A stretch of DNA of 64,000 bases from an uncultured Lachnospiraceae bacterium (lineage in GTDB: Bacteria > Bacillota > Clostridia > Lachnospirales > Lachnospiraceae). Positions within the stretch are counted from its first letter, which is position 1; every line of letters starts with the position of its first letter. The DNA lies in the NCBI GenBank assembly GCA_958402795.1, contig CATXUX010000005.1, positions 1-64,000 of the forward strand. The letters run 5' to 3'. The translations under genes were made by a program, and so were the position numbers. Below the pieces are notes generated by a model. That model ran no database searches, was not told where the DNA came from, and saw only the letters and a program-made list of their open reading frames with translations. Shown in pieces: positions 50,911 through 59,607 of the stretch.

Positions 50911-51858
50911 ATGAAGACAGAAATCACAGAATTGCTGGGGATTGAAGCCCCGATCATTCAGGGCGGGATGGCATGGGTGGCAGAACACCGTCTGGCGGCC
51001 GCCGTATCTGAGGCAGGCGGACTGGGACTGATCGGAGCGGCAAGCGCACCGGCAGACTGGGTACGAGATCAGGTGCGTGAGGCAAAGAAACTCACTGAGA
51101 AACCGTTTGGTGTCAATATCATGCTGATGAGTCCCTATGCAGATGACGTGGCAAAAGTGATTGTGGAAGAGGGCGTCCGTGTCGTTACGACAGGAGCGGG
51201 AAATCCGGAAAAATATATTAAAATGTGGAAGGACGCCGGCGTGAAAGTGATCCCTGTGATTGCCTCTGTCGCACAGGCAAAGCGTATGGAGCGCTGCGGG
51301 GCAGACGCCGTTGTCGCCGAGGGATGTGAGTCCGGCGGACATATCGGGGAATCTACTACGATGACACTGGTACCGCAGGTTGTGGACGCAGTTCAGATCC
51401 CGGTTGTCGCTGCAGGCGGTATTGCGGACGGACGTGGTATCGCGGCGGCATTCATGCTCGGCGCGAAGGCGGTTCAGATGGGGACACGCTTTATCGCCAC
51501 AGAGGAATGTCAGGCTCACGAGAACTATAAAAACCGTGTTCTCAAGGCAAAGGATATTGATACCAAAGTGACCGGACGCTCGACCGGACATCCGGTGCGT
51601 GCGCTGCGCAACCAGATGACGAAAGAATATCTGGCAAAAGAAGCAGAAGGGGCATCTTTTGAGGAACTGGAGCAGTTGACGCTCGGCGGACTGCGGAAGG
51701 CAGTCGTAGAGGGCGACGTCATTACGGGAAGCGTGATGGCAGGCCAGAGTGCAGGCCTTGTGAAAGAATCCATGAGCTGTGCGGAGGTGATCCGAAGCCT
51801 GATGGAGGAGACCGAACAGTTGCTGAACGGAACGACTGTTGGACGGATCGCGCGATGA
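50911..51858 (+). CDS. fabK: Enoyl-ACP reductase II (FMN-dependent)
   Basis: 315 residues, NPD/2-nitropropane dioxygenase-like TIM barrel: I-I-Q-G-G-M-A-W-V at 16-24, T-T-G-A-G-N-P, G-C-E-S-G-G-H-I-G, V-A-A-G-G-I-A-D-G-R-G and A-V-Q-M-G-T-R-F. FabK performs the last reduction in elongation and is the triclosan-insensitive alternative to FabI; no FabI is present in the window. Confidence 0.96.
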   Translation: MKTEITELLGIEAPIIQGGMAWVAEHRLAAAVSEAGGLGLIGAASAPADWVRDQVREAKKLTEKPFGVNIMLMSPYADDVAKVIVEEGVRVVTTGAGNPEKYIKMWKDAGVKVIPVIASVAQAKRMERCGADAVVAEGCESGGHIGESTTMTLVPQVVDAVQIPVVAAGGIADGRGIAAAFMLGAKAVQMGTRFIATEECQAHENYKNRVLKAKDIDTKVTGRSTGHPVRALRNQMTKEYLAKEAEGASFEELEQLTLGGLRKAVVEGDVITGSVMAGQSAGLVKESMSCAEVIRSLMEETEQLLNGTTVGRIAR

Positions 51859-51878
51859 ACAAAGAGGGATGACAGACT

Positions 51879-52814
51879 ATGAGTAAGAAGGCATTTATCT
51901 TTCCCGGCCAGGGTGCGCAAAAAGCCGGAATGGGAAAGGATTTTTATGATACATATGAGACGGCGCGAAATGTATTTGACTCGACGTCCGAGTGGCTGGA
52001 TCTGGATATGAGGACCTTATGCTTCGAGGAAAATGATAAGCTGGATCTGACGGAATATACGCAGGCGGCGCTGGTCACAACTTGTCTTGCAATGGAAAAA
52101 GCTGCGGAGGAAAAAGGACTGAAACCGGACGTGGCGGCGGGATTAAGCCTCGGAGAATACTGCGCCATTGAAACGGCAGGGGCGATGAGCCTGAAAGATG
52201 CGGTGGTGACAGTCCGCAAACGGGGAATCCTGATGGAGCAGGCAGTTCCCGCGGGACAGGGAGGCATGGCGGCGGTACTTGGACTGACCGGCGATCAGAT
52301 TGAATGTGTGATCGGGGGAATGGACGGTGTAAGTATTGCAAATTATAACTGTCCGGGACAGATCGTGATCACCGGGGAACGTGGGGCAGTGGACGCCGCG
52401 GCCGGGAAGCTGAAATCAGCAGGAGCCAAAAGGGTTCTGCCGCTGAATGTAAGCGGACCGTTTCATTCGGCGATGCTGGAGGCGGCAGGAGAAAAGCTGG
52501 CAAAAGAGCTGGAAGCAGTGGAACTGTCTGCGCTTCGCATTCCCTATGTGACCAATGTAACGGCGGAATACGTATCCGATCCTGCCGGAATCAAAAACCT
52601 GCTGGCAAAGCAGATTTCCTCGCCTGTGCGCTGGCAGCAGAGTATGGAGCGTATGATCGCCTCCGGCATCGATACCTTTATAGAAATCGGCCCGGGAAAA
52701 ACGCTTGCAGGATTTCTCCGGAAGATTGACCGGAGCGTGAGCGTTTATAATATTCAGACGACAGAAGACCTGGAACAGGTCGCCAAAGCGGTATCAGGCA
52801 ATGAATCAGAATGA
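51879..52814 (+). CDS. fabD: Malonyl-CoA:ACP transacylase
   Basis: 311 residues. F-P-G-Q-G-A-Q (8-14), nucleophile Ser90 in G-L-S-L-G-E-Y, His in G-P-F-H-S-A-M-L, and I-E-I-G-P-G-K-T near the end. Transfers malonyl groups from CoA to ACP. Overlaps an upstream start of the fabG frame by a few bases; the operon spacing is tight. Confidence 0.97.
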   Translation: MSKKAFIFPGQGAQKAGMGKDFYDTYETARNVFDSTSEWLDLDMRTLCFEENDKLDLTEYTQAALVTTCLAMEKAAEEKGLKPDVAAGLSLGEYCAIETAGAMSLKDAVVTVRKRGILMEQAVPAGQGGMAAVLGLTGDQIECVIGGMDGVSIANYNCPGQIVITGERGAVDAAAGKLKSAGAKRVLPLNVSGPFHSAMLEAAGEKLAKELEAVELSALRIPYVTNVTAEYVSDPAGIKNLLAKQISSPVRWQQSMERMIASGIDTFIEIGPGKTLAGFLRKIDRSVSVYNIQTTEDLEQVAKAVSGNESE

Positions 52815-52831
52815 GGAAAGAAGGAACTGAC

Positions 52832-53572
52832 ATGACAAAGAAAAAGGTAGCAGTCGTGACAGGGGGATCCCGCGGGATCGGAAAGGCGGTTGCACTGGAA
52901 CTGGCGAAGCAGGGGGCGTTCGTCATCATTAACTATCATGGATCACAAGAAAAGGCGCAGGAAGTACAGGCACAGATCACCGAAGATGGCGGCGAGGCTG
53001 TGGTCTGTCAATGTGATGTGGCAGATTACGAGGCGTGCGGCCTGTTTTTCGAGCAGATCATCCGCGAGTATGGACGGATTGATATTCTTGTCAACAATGC
53101 AGGAATTACAATGGACAATCTGCTGCTGCGGATGAGCGAGGAAGAATTTGACCGGGTGATCGACGTGAACCTGAAAGGAACGTTCAATTGTATCCGCCAT
53201 GTCTCCCGCCCGATGATCAGGCAGCGGTACGGACGGATCGTCAATATGGCGTCAGTCGTCGGGATTTGCGGGAACGCGGGGCAGGTCAATTATGCGGCGT
53301 CAAAGGCCGGGATCATCGGCATGACAAAGTCTGCCGCAAGAGAATTGGCACAGCGTGGGATCACGGTCAATGCGATTGCACCCGGATTCATTGAGACAGA
53401 TATGACGCAGGTACTTTCTGACCGTGTCAGGGAAGAGACGGCGGGGAAAATCCCGCTGGGAACATTCGGAAAACCGCAGGACGTTGCAAAAGCAGCGGCG
53501 TTTCTGACGTCAGACGACGCATCGTATATCACGGGACAGGTATTGTGCGTGGACGGCGGAATGGCCATGTAG
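52832..53572 (+). CDS. fabG: 3-oxoacyl-ACP reductase
   Basis: 246 residues from ATG 52832 (AAAGAAGGAACTGAC); the ATG at 52811 overlaps fabD and has no ribosome site. Short-chain dehydrogenase signatures: T-G-G-S-R-G-I-G (10-17), N-N-A-G-I, Ser in M-A-S-V-V-G, Y-A-A-S-K (Tyr and Lys catalytic), and the C-terminal T-G-Q-V-L-C-V-D-G-G. NADPH-dependent reduction of 3-oxoacyl-ACP. Confidence 0.97.
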   Translation: MTKKKVAVVTGGSRGIGKAVALELAKQGAFVIINYHGSQEKAQEVQAQITEDGGEAVVCQCDVADYEACGLFFEQIIREYGRIDILVNNAGITMDNLLLRMSEEEFDRVIDVNLKGTFNCIRHVSRPMIRQRYGRIVNMASVVGICGNAGQVNYAASKAGIIGMTKSAARELAQRGITVNAIAPGFIETDMTQVLSDRVREETAGKIPLGTFGKPQDVAKAAAFLTSDDASYITGQVLCVDGGMAM

Positions 53573-53596
53573 CAAATGAAGGAGGAAGAATGGAAA

Positions 53597-54835
53597 ATGA
53601 AGAGAAGAGTCGTGGTCACAGGACTTGGAGCAGTAACACCGCTTGGAAATGATGTAGAATCTTTCTGGAATGGAATCAAGGCGGGAACCGTCGGGATCGA
53701 CAAAATCACGAAATTTGATACATCCGATTATAAAGTAAAGATTGCGGCAGAGGTGCATGATTTTGTCGCAAAGGACCGCATGGATCCAAGAGCAGCAAAA
53801 AGGATGGAGCTGTTTTCCCAGTATGCGGTGGCGGCCGCGCTGGAGGCACTGGAAGATGCGGGAATCGAGATGGAAAAAGAAGACTCGTTCCGTGTCGGAG
53901 TCATCGTGGGTTCAGGCGTCGGAAGCCTTCAGGCAATGGAACACTCAGAACAGCGGCTTCTCTCAAAAGGCCCGTCCCGCGTTGATCCGCTGCTGGTTCC
54001 CCGGATGATCTCCAATATGGCGGCGGGCAACATATCCATTGCTGTCGGAGCACGGGGGAAATGTACCAATGTTGTAACGGCATGCGCGTCAGGAACGCAT
54101 TGTATCGGAGATGCATACCGGGCAATTCAGTACGGGGACGCGGAAGTGATGATCGCCGGAGGCGTAGAGGCAGCGATCTGCCCCATCGGAATGGCGGGAT
54201 TTACCAACCTGACTGCACTCACCGGCAGTGAGGATCCGCTGAGAGCGTCGATCCCGTTTGACAAGGACCGCGACGGATTTGTCATGGGAGAAGGAGCCGG
54301 AATCGTAGTTTTGGAAGAACTGGAACACGCAAAAGCACGCGGTGCCAGAATCCTCGCAGAGATCGTGGGATACGGCGCGACGGCAGACGCATACCATATT
54401 ACATCCCCTGCGGAAGACGGAATCGGCGCGGCGCGGGCAATGACAGACGCTATGCATGAAGCGGGAATCGCCCCGGAGGATGTGGATTATATCAATGCAC
54501 ATGGAACCGGCACACATCAGAACGATCTGGTAGAGACAAGAGCAATCAAGGCAGCGTTTGGAGACGCGGCAAAACAACTGAAAGTCAATTCCACAAAGTC
54601 GATGATCGGCCATCTGCTGGGAGCAGCGGGAGGAGTCGAACTGATCGTCTGCGTCAAATCGATCCTGGATGGGTTTATTCACCAGACAATGGGAACGACA
54701 GAGCCGGAAGAAGAACTGGATCTGGACTATGTGATCGGAACGCCTGTCATGCAGGAGGTGCGTTACGCCATGAGTGATTCTCTTGGCTTTGGCGGACACA
54801 ATGCGGCGCTGCTTGTGAAAAGATATGAAGAATAA
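53597..54835 (+). CDS. fabF: Beta-ketoacyl-ACP synthase II
   Basis: 412 residues, the standard FabF length, from ATG 53597 (GGAGG 12 bases upstream). Cys163 in V-T-A-C-A-S-G-T-H, His in N-A-H-G-T-G-T and I-G-H-L-L-G-A-A-G, all catalytic. Elongates acyl-ACP with malonyl-ACP. Confidence 0.97.
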   Translation: MKRRVVVTGLGAVTPLGNDVESFWNGIKAGTVGIDKITKFDTSDYKVKIAAEVHDFVAKDRMDPRAAKRMELFSQYAVAAALEALEDAGIEMEKEDSFRVGVIVGSGVGSLQAMEHSEQRLLSKGPSRVDPLLVPRMISNMAAGNISIAVGARGKCTNVVTACASGTHCIGDAYRAIQYGDAEVMIAGGVEAAICPIGMAGFTNLTALTGSEDPLRASIPFDKDRDGFVMGEGAGIVVLEELEHAKARGARILAEIVGYGATADAYHITSPAEDGIGAARAMTDAMHEAGIAPEDVDYINAHGTGTHQNDLVETRAIKAAFGDAAKQLKVNSTKSMIGHLLGAAGGVELIVCVKSILDGFIHQTMGTTEPEEELDLDYVIGTPVMQEVRYAMSDSLGFGGHNAALLVKRYEE

Positions 54836-54847
54836 AGGAGAAGAAAC

Positions 54848-55345
54848 ATGGACTTGGAACAAATTCTACAGTTGATCGACCGCGTGTCAGATTCGAATCT
54901 GACTTCTTTTCACTTTGAAAGCGGAGAGATGAAGCTTTCGATGAAATGTGCCGGACAGACGGATATGCTGCCCGGACGATCCGGCTCGGAGATCCCGGAC
55001 AAACTGTTCCCGGCAGGGAGTGGCGCGGCGGTACCGGAATTGTCCGCAGCGGGATTTGCAGCAGCCGGGGCAGAGGAAGATCGTCCTGTGGAAGAAATCC
55101 GGCCGGAACAGGGGAATCTTGTAAAATCTCCGCTTGTCGGAACCTTCTATGCTGCTCCATCGGAGGATGCTGATTCGTTTGTTAAGGTAGGCAGTCATGT
55201 AGAGCAGGGACAGGTGCTCGCAATCGTAGAGGCGATGAAGCTGATGAATGAGATTGAAAGCGACTATGAAGGGGAGATCAAAGAAATCTATGTCAATAAC
55301 GGAGACGCCGTAGAGTACGGACAGCCTTTGTTCCGGATTCAGTAA
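54848..55345 (+). CDS. accB: Biotin carboxyl carrier protein of acetyl-CoA carboxylase
   Basis: 165 residues. N-terminal helix, an Ala/Pro/Glu-rich linker (about 45-88) and the biotinyl domain with Lys131 in V-E-A-M-K-L-M-N-E-I. Moves carboxybiotin between the AccC and AccDA active sites. GGAGAAGAAAC precedes the ATG. Confidence 0.97.
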   Translation: MDLEQILQLIDRVSDSNLTSFHFESGEMKLSMKCAGQTDMLPGRSGSEIPDKLFPAGSGAAVPELSAAGFAAAGAEEDRPVEEIRPEQGNLVKSPLVGTFYAAPSEDADSFVKVGSHVEQGQVLAIVEAMKLMNEIESDYEGEIKEIYVNNGDAVEYGQPLFRIQ

Positions 55346-55363
55346 GACAGGAGAAATTGTAAG

Positions 55364-55792
55364 ATGAATCATTTAGATATTAAACAAATAGAAGAAATTC
55401 TTCCGCACCGCCATCCGTTTTTACTGGTGGATCAGATTGAAGATTACGAACCGGGCGTATTTGCCGTGGGATATAAATGCGTGACATTCCGGGAGGATTT
55501 CTTCCGGGGACATTTTCCGCAGGAACCTGTGATGCCGGGTGTGCTGATCGTGGAGGCGCTTGCGCAGACAGGAGCAGTCGCGATTCTCTCAAAGCCGGAA
55601 AACAAAGGGAAGATCGCATATTTCGGGGGAATCGAGAAATGCCGCTTTAAAGGGAAAGTCACACCGGGAGATAAGCTGCGGCTGGAAACGCGGATCATCC
55701 GGGAAAAGGGACCGGTCGGAGTCGGAGAGGCGGTTGCTTCCGTGGACGGAAAAATCGTGGCGAAAGCAGAACTGACATTTATGATTGGATGA
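55364..55792 (+). CDS. fabZ: 3-hydroxyacyl-ACP dehydratase
   Basis: 142 residues. Hot-dog fold with L-P-H-R-H-P-F-L-L-V-D and catalytic His50 in G-H-F-P-Q-E-P-V-M-P-G and Glu64 in L-I-V-E-A-L-A-Q. Removes water from 3-hydroxyacyl-ACP to give the FabK substrate. Only one dehydratase in the operon. Confidence 0.97.
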   Translation: MNHLDIKQIEEILPHRHPFLLVDQIEDYEPGVFAVGYKCVTFREDFFRGHFPQEPVMPGVLIVEALAQTGAVAILSKPENKGKIAYFGGIEKCRFKGKVTPGDKLRLETRIIREKGPVGVGEAVASVDGKIVAKAELTFMIG

Positions 55793-55803
55793 AGGTGAAC
55801 AGG

Positions 55804-57180
55804 ATGATTCGAAAGTTATTGATTGCCAACCGTGGTGAGATCGCAGTGCGCATTATCCGTGCGTGCAGAGAAATGGGAATCGCTACTGTGGCAGTATATT
55901 CGGAAGCGGATAAAGACAGCCTGCATACGCAGCTCGCGGATGAAGCGGTCTGTATCGGCCCGGGACCGTCTGCCCAAAGCTATCTGAATATGGAACAGAT
56001 CATGAGCGCGACGATGATATCCGGAGCTGATGCGATCCATCCGGGATTTGGCTTTTTGTCGGAAAATGCCCGATTTGCAGAATTTTGCGAAAAATGTAAT
56101 GTGACCTTTGTGGGACCGGGATCAGAAGTGATCCGCAATCTTGGCAATAAACAGATTGCCAGGAATACGATGGCTGCCGCCGGGGTTCCGGTAATCCCCG
56201 GATCAGAGAAAGCAATTTTTGACGTGGAGACCGGTATGGAAGAAGCAGAGCGAATCGGGTATCCAGTGATCATAAAGGCTGCGCTTGGGGGCGGCGGAAA
56301 AGGAATGCGGACGGCTTACAGCAGGGCAGAGTTCTCACAGGCGTTTTGTACGGCCCAGAAAGAGGCGGCAAACGCATTCGGGGACGGGACGATGTATATC
56401 GAACACTTTGTAGAGCATCCCCGACATATTGAATTTCAGATTCTTGCGGACAGTCAGGGAAATGTGATCCATCTGGGAGAACGGGACTGCTCCATCCAGA
56501 GAAATCATCAAAAAATGATCGAAGAAGCTCCTTCTGCTGCGATTTCCGATAAGCTCCGGAGAAAAATGGGAAAAGCGGCCGTCAAGGCGGCAAAAGCAGC
56601 AAACTATGTCAATGCAGGAACGATTGAATTTTTGCTGGAACCGGATGAATCCTTTTACTTTATGGAAATGAATACGAGAATCCAGGTAGAGCATCCTGTG
56701 ACGGAGTGGGTGACAGGGCTGGATCTGATCAAAGAACAGATTCGGATCGCGTCCGGTATGCCGCTGGAGATTGCACAGAAAGATGTTCATATACAGGGGC
56801 ATGCCATCGAATGCAGGATCAATGCTGAAAATCCTGCGAAGCACTTCCGCCCGTCTCCGGGCACGATCACGGGACTTCATCTGCCGAGCGGGCAGGGAAT
56901 CCGGGTGGATACGGCCATTTACAGTGGCTGCGAAGTGCCGCCGTACTATGATTCTATGCTGGCGAAGGTCATTGTCCACGGAGAGAACCGGGAAGATGCG
57001 ATCGCCAAGATGCAGAGTGCACTTGGCGAAGTGATCATAGAGGGCGTAGATACCAATGTAGATTATCTGTTTGCGATCCTGCACGAACCGGATTTCCTGG
57101 CGGGCAGGACCAATATTGAGTTTTTGAATACGCATGTGATCGCGGGAGTGAATGTAAATGAAACTGAATGCAATGTTTAA
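55804..57180 (+). CDS. accC: Biotin carboxylase of acetyl-CoA carboxylase
   Basis: 458 residues from ATG 55804 (AAGGTGAACAGG). I-A-N-R-G-E-I-A-V-R-I at the N-terminus, ATP-grasp glycine loop K-A-A-L-G-G-G-G-K-G-M, M-E-M-N-T-R-I-Q-V-E-H-P-V-T-E and the C-terminal R-I-N-A-E-N-P region. Carboxylates biotin on AccB at the expense of ATP. Overlaps accDA by 23 bases. Confidence 0.97.
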   Translation: MIRKLLIANRGEIAVRIIRACREMGIATVAVYSEADKDSLHTQLADEAVCIGPGPSAQSYLNMEQIMSATMISGADAIHPGFGFLSENARFAEFCEKCNVTFVGPGSEVIRNLGNKQIARNTMAAAGVPVIPGSEKAIFDVETGMEEAERIGYPVIIKAALGGGGKGMRTAYSRAEFSQAFCTAQKEAANAFGDGTMYIEHFVEHPRHIEFQILADSQGNVIHLGERDCSIQRNHQKMIEEAPSAAISDKLRRKMGKAAVKAAKAANYVNAGTIEFLLEPDESFYFMEMNTRIQVEHPVTEWVTGLDLIKEQIRIASGMPLEIAQKDVHIQGHAIECRINAENPAKHFRPSPGTITGLHLPSGQGIRVDTAIYSGCEVPPYYDSMLAKVIVHGENREDAIAKMQSALGEVIIEGVDTNVDYLFAILHEPDFLAGRTNIEFLNTHVIAGVNVNETECNV

Positions 57181-58921
57181 AAGAACCGTGCCGGAGGCAA
57201 AAACGGATAAAAAAGGAAACGTGCCGGAAGTTCCGGACGGTCTTTTGAAAAAGTGTAATGCATGCCGGAAAACCGTGTTTGTAGAAGACGTAAAAGCGAA
57301 TCATTATATCTGCCCGCACTGCGGAAATTATTTTCGCGTACACGCTTACCGTAGGGTGGAGATGATCGCGGACGAAGGCAGCTTTGAAGAATGGGACACA
57401 GGGATCAAAACCGGAAATCCGCTCCGCTACAAAGGATATCGGGAAAAGGTAAAAGGTCTTCAGGAGAAAACCGGCCTGGATGAGGCAGTCATAACCGGAA
57501 AAGCACTTCTTGGAGGAATCCCGGCGGTCCTCGGGATCTGTGACGGAAGATTTCTGATGGCAAGTATGGGGGAAGTGGTCGGGGAAAAAATAACCAGAGC
57601 CGTGGAGCGCGCGACAAAGGAACACCTCCCGGTCATCTTTTATGTCTGTTCCGGCGGCGCAAGAATGCAGGAAGGGATTGTGTCGCTGATGCAGATGGCG
57701 AAAACATCTGCGGCGCTGAAACGTCACAGTGACGCGGGACTTCTGTACATCAGTGTATTGACGGATCCAACGACCGGCGGTGTGACGGCGAGCTTTGCGA
57801 TGCTTGGAGATATCATACTTGCAGAACCGGGAGCATTGATTGGATTTGCAGGACCGCGTGTGATTGAACAGACCATCGGTCAGAAACTGCCGAAGGGATT
57901 TCAGCGCGCGGAGTTCTTGCAGGAACACGGCTTTCTGGACGGAATCGTGGAGCGCAAAGAGCAGCGTGACACACTGATACATCTTTTAAAACTGCATCAA
58001 AAACCGATTGCTGAAGCACGCGGCACAGGAGACGGAGAGTCTGCCGGGGAGGCAGAAGCCGAGGACTGTATGGAACAAATAGATTCTGCAGGACAGGTCA
58101 GTCTGGAGGATGTTTTTGAAGACGAGAAACCGTTGGCAAAATACGAGGCGTGGGATCATGTCCTGCTTGCCAGGGACAAGAACCGGCCGACGGGAAAAGA
58201 TTACATCGAGATGCTCTTTACGGATTTTGTGGAAATGCACGGAGACCGCTCTTTTCGTGACGATCCGGCAGTGATCGGGGGCGTCGCACACTTTCATGGA
58301 ATCCCCGTTACTGTTCTGGCACAGGAAAAAGGAGACGGCACAAAAGATGCGATTGCCCGGAATTTCGGAATGGTCTCACCGGAGGGATACCGAAAGTCAC
58401 TGCGCCTGATGAAGCAGGCGGAAAAGTTCAAGCGCCCGGTCATCTGCTTTGTAGATACACCGGGAGCATTCTGCGGCCTGGAAGCGGAGGAACGCGGACA
58501 GGGAGAGGCAATCGCCCGGAACTTGTATGAGTTGTCCGGACTGAGAGTCCCGGTACTGTCTATCGTGATCGGGGAAGGCGGAAGCGGCGGAGCACTGGCA
58601 TTTGCCGTGGCAGACGAGGTCTGGATGATGGAGCATGCAATTTATTCGATACTCTCGCCGGAAGGATTTGCGTCGATTCTGTGGAAAGACAGCAAAAAGG
58701 CGAAAGAAGCTGCCGGGGTGATGAAACTGACGGCGGCAGACCTGAAACGGCTTGGGATCGTGGAACATGTGATCCGCGAGGAACAGCCGCTGACCCGCGA
58801 GAATCTTGTACAGATCAAAGAAAAACTGGAGACCGGCATTCTGGCGTTCCTGAACCGATATGGCGCACTGGAAGAGGAAAAACTGCTGGAGGGAAGATAT
58901 CAGAGATTCCGGAAAATGTAG
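57158..58921 (+). CDS. accDA: Fused acetyl-CoA carboxylase carboxyltransferase, beta plus alpha subunits
   Basis: 587 residues in one frame. AccD half (about 1-285): zinc ribbon Cys33-x2-Cys36 and Cys52-x2-Cys55, then C-S-G-G-A-R-M-Q-E-G, D-P-T-T-G-G-V-T-A-S and G-F-A-G-P-R-V-I. A linker of about 40 acidic residues (about 286-322) joins the AccA half: R-P-T-G-K-D-Y-I-E, D-T-P-G-A-F-C-G-L-E-A-E-E-R-G-Q-G and G-E-G-G-S-G-G-A-L. Both active-site parts are complete. Transfers the carboxyl group to acetyl-CoA to make malonyl-CoA. Usually two genes, accD and accA. Confidence 0.97.
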   Translation: MKLNAMFKRTVPEAKTDKKGNVPEVPDGLLKKCNACRKTVFVEDVKANHYICPHCGNYFRVHAYRRVEMIADEGSFEEWDTGIKTGNPLRYKGYREKVKGLQEKTGLDEAVITGKALLGGIPAVLGICDGRFLMASMGEVVGEKITRAVERATKEHLPVIFYVCSGGARMQEGIVSLMQMAKTSAALKRHSDAGLLYISVLTDPTTGGVTASFAMLGDIILAEPGALIGFAGPRVIEQTIGQKLPKGFQRAEFLQEHGFLDGIVERKEQRDTLIHLLKLHQKPIAEARGTGDGESAGEAEAEDCMEQIDSAGQVSLEDVFEDEKPLAKYEAWDHVLLARDKNRPTGKDYIEMLFTDFVEMHGDRSFRDDPAVIGGVAHFHGIPVTVLAQEKGDGTKDAIARNFGMVSPEGYRKSLRLMKQAEKFKRPVICFVDTPGAFCGLEAEERGQGEAIARNLYELSGLRVPVLSIVIGEGGSGGALAFAVADEVWMMEHAIYSILSPEGFASILWKDSKKAKEAAGVMKLTAADLKRLGIVEHVIREEQPLTRENLVQIKEKLETGILAFLNRYGALEEEKLLEGRYQRFRKM

Positions 58922-58931
58922 AATCTTTTCC

Positions 58932-58960
58932 TTGTTTCGCGGCAAAGAGTCATATATAAT
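58932..58960 (+). promoter_or_regulatory. Promoter of the MarR regulator
   Basis: TTGTTT (58932-58937), 17 bases, TATAAT (58955-58960), just after accDA, so the regulator can be made independently of the operon. Confidence 0.6.
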
Positions 58961-58994
58961 GATACCAGAGGCAAAAGGACTAGGAGGAAAGGCA

Positions 58995-59432
58995 GTGGAT
59001 AACCGGGAAATAATCAATGATGTGCTGGTTCATCTGTTTCATGAGATTTGGGAACTGGAAGAAAAAGCGATTATTACAGAAGAGTTTAAGGATATTACGA
59101 ATAACGATATGCATATCATTGAAGCAGTCGGACTTCACGGCGGAAACATGTCAGGAATTGCGGAGAAACTGCGGATTACGGTCGGCTCACTGACGACATC
59201 CATGAACAGTCTGGTGAAAAAGGGATATGTAGTACGGGAACGCAGCGAGGAAGACCGTCGGGTGGTGTACATCCGCCTGACAGAAAAGGGAGACAAAGCA
59301 TACTACCATCATGAGCAGTTTCATCATCAGATGGTAGACGCAGTGATGCAGGAACTGGGAGACGAGGAAGTAAATGTGCTGGTGAAAACACTGACGGATC
59401 TGTCAGCGTTTTTCCGGCAATATCAGCCGTAG
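58995..59432 (+). CDS. MarR-family regulator, candidate fatty-acid synthesis repressor (FabT-like)
   Basis: 145 residues from GTG 58995 (TAGGAGGAAAGGCA). HTH: N-D-M-H-I-I-E-A-V-G, M-S-G-I-A-E-K-L-R-I-T-V-G-S-L-T-T-S-M-N-S-L and wing R-S-E-E-D-R-R-V-V-Y-I-R. Streptococcal FabT, a MarR protein, lies with the fab genes and represses them when bound to acyl-ACP; the position and the palindrome at 49615 suggest the same job here. Not proven by sequence. Confidence 0.85.
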   Translation: MDNREIINDVLVHLFHEIWELEEKAIITEEFKDITNNDMHIIEAVGLHGGNMSGIAEKLRITVGSLTTSMNSLVKKGYVVRERSEEDRRVVYIRLTEKGDKAYYHHEQFHHQMVDAVMQELGDEEVNVLVKTLTDLSAFFRQYQP

Positions 59433-59458
59433 GGAAATTTATAAGGGTATAAAAAAAT

Positions 59459-59497
59459 GCGAAAGAGAATGGATTGTTTTCTGTTCTCTTTTTTATT
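59459..59497 (+). terminator. Weak terminator after the MarR gene
   Basis: AGAGAA pairs with TTCTCT around a long loop, followed by TTTTTATT. Confidence 0.45.
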
Positions 59498-59607
59498 ACC
59501 ATATGGTATCATTGTTTTAGAAATATGCAGCCGGGAGATCAGGTCGGATTAATCTGTGGACATGGTATCTGTATAGGAATGCATCGGCGGGTGATAAAGA
59601 GGTGATT

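Noticed and set aside
53901..54862. Long minus-strand frames in fabF
   Set aside because: High-GC antisense shadows; fabF is complete on the plus strand.
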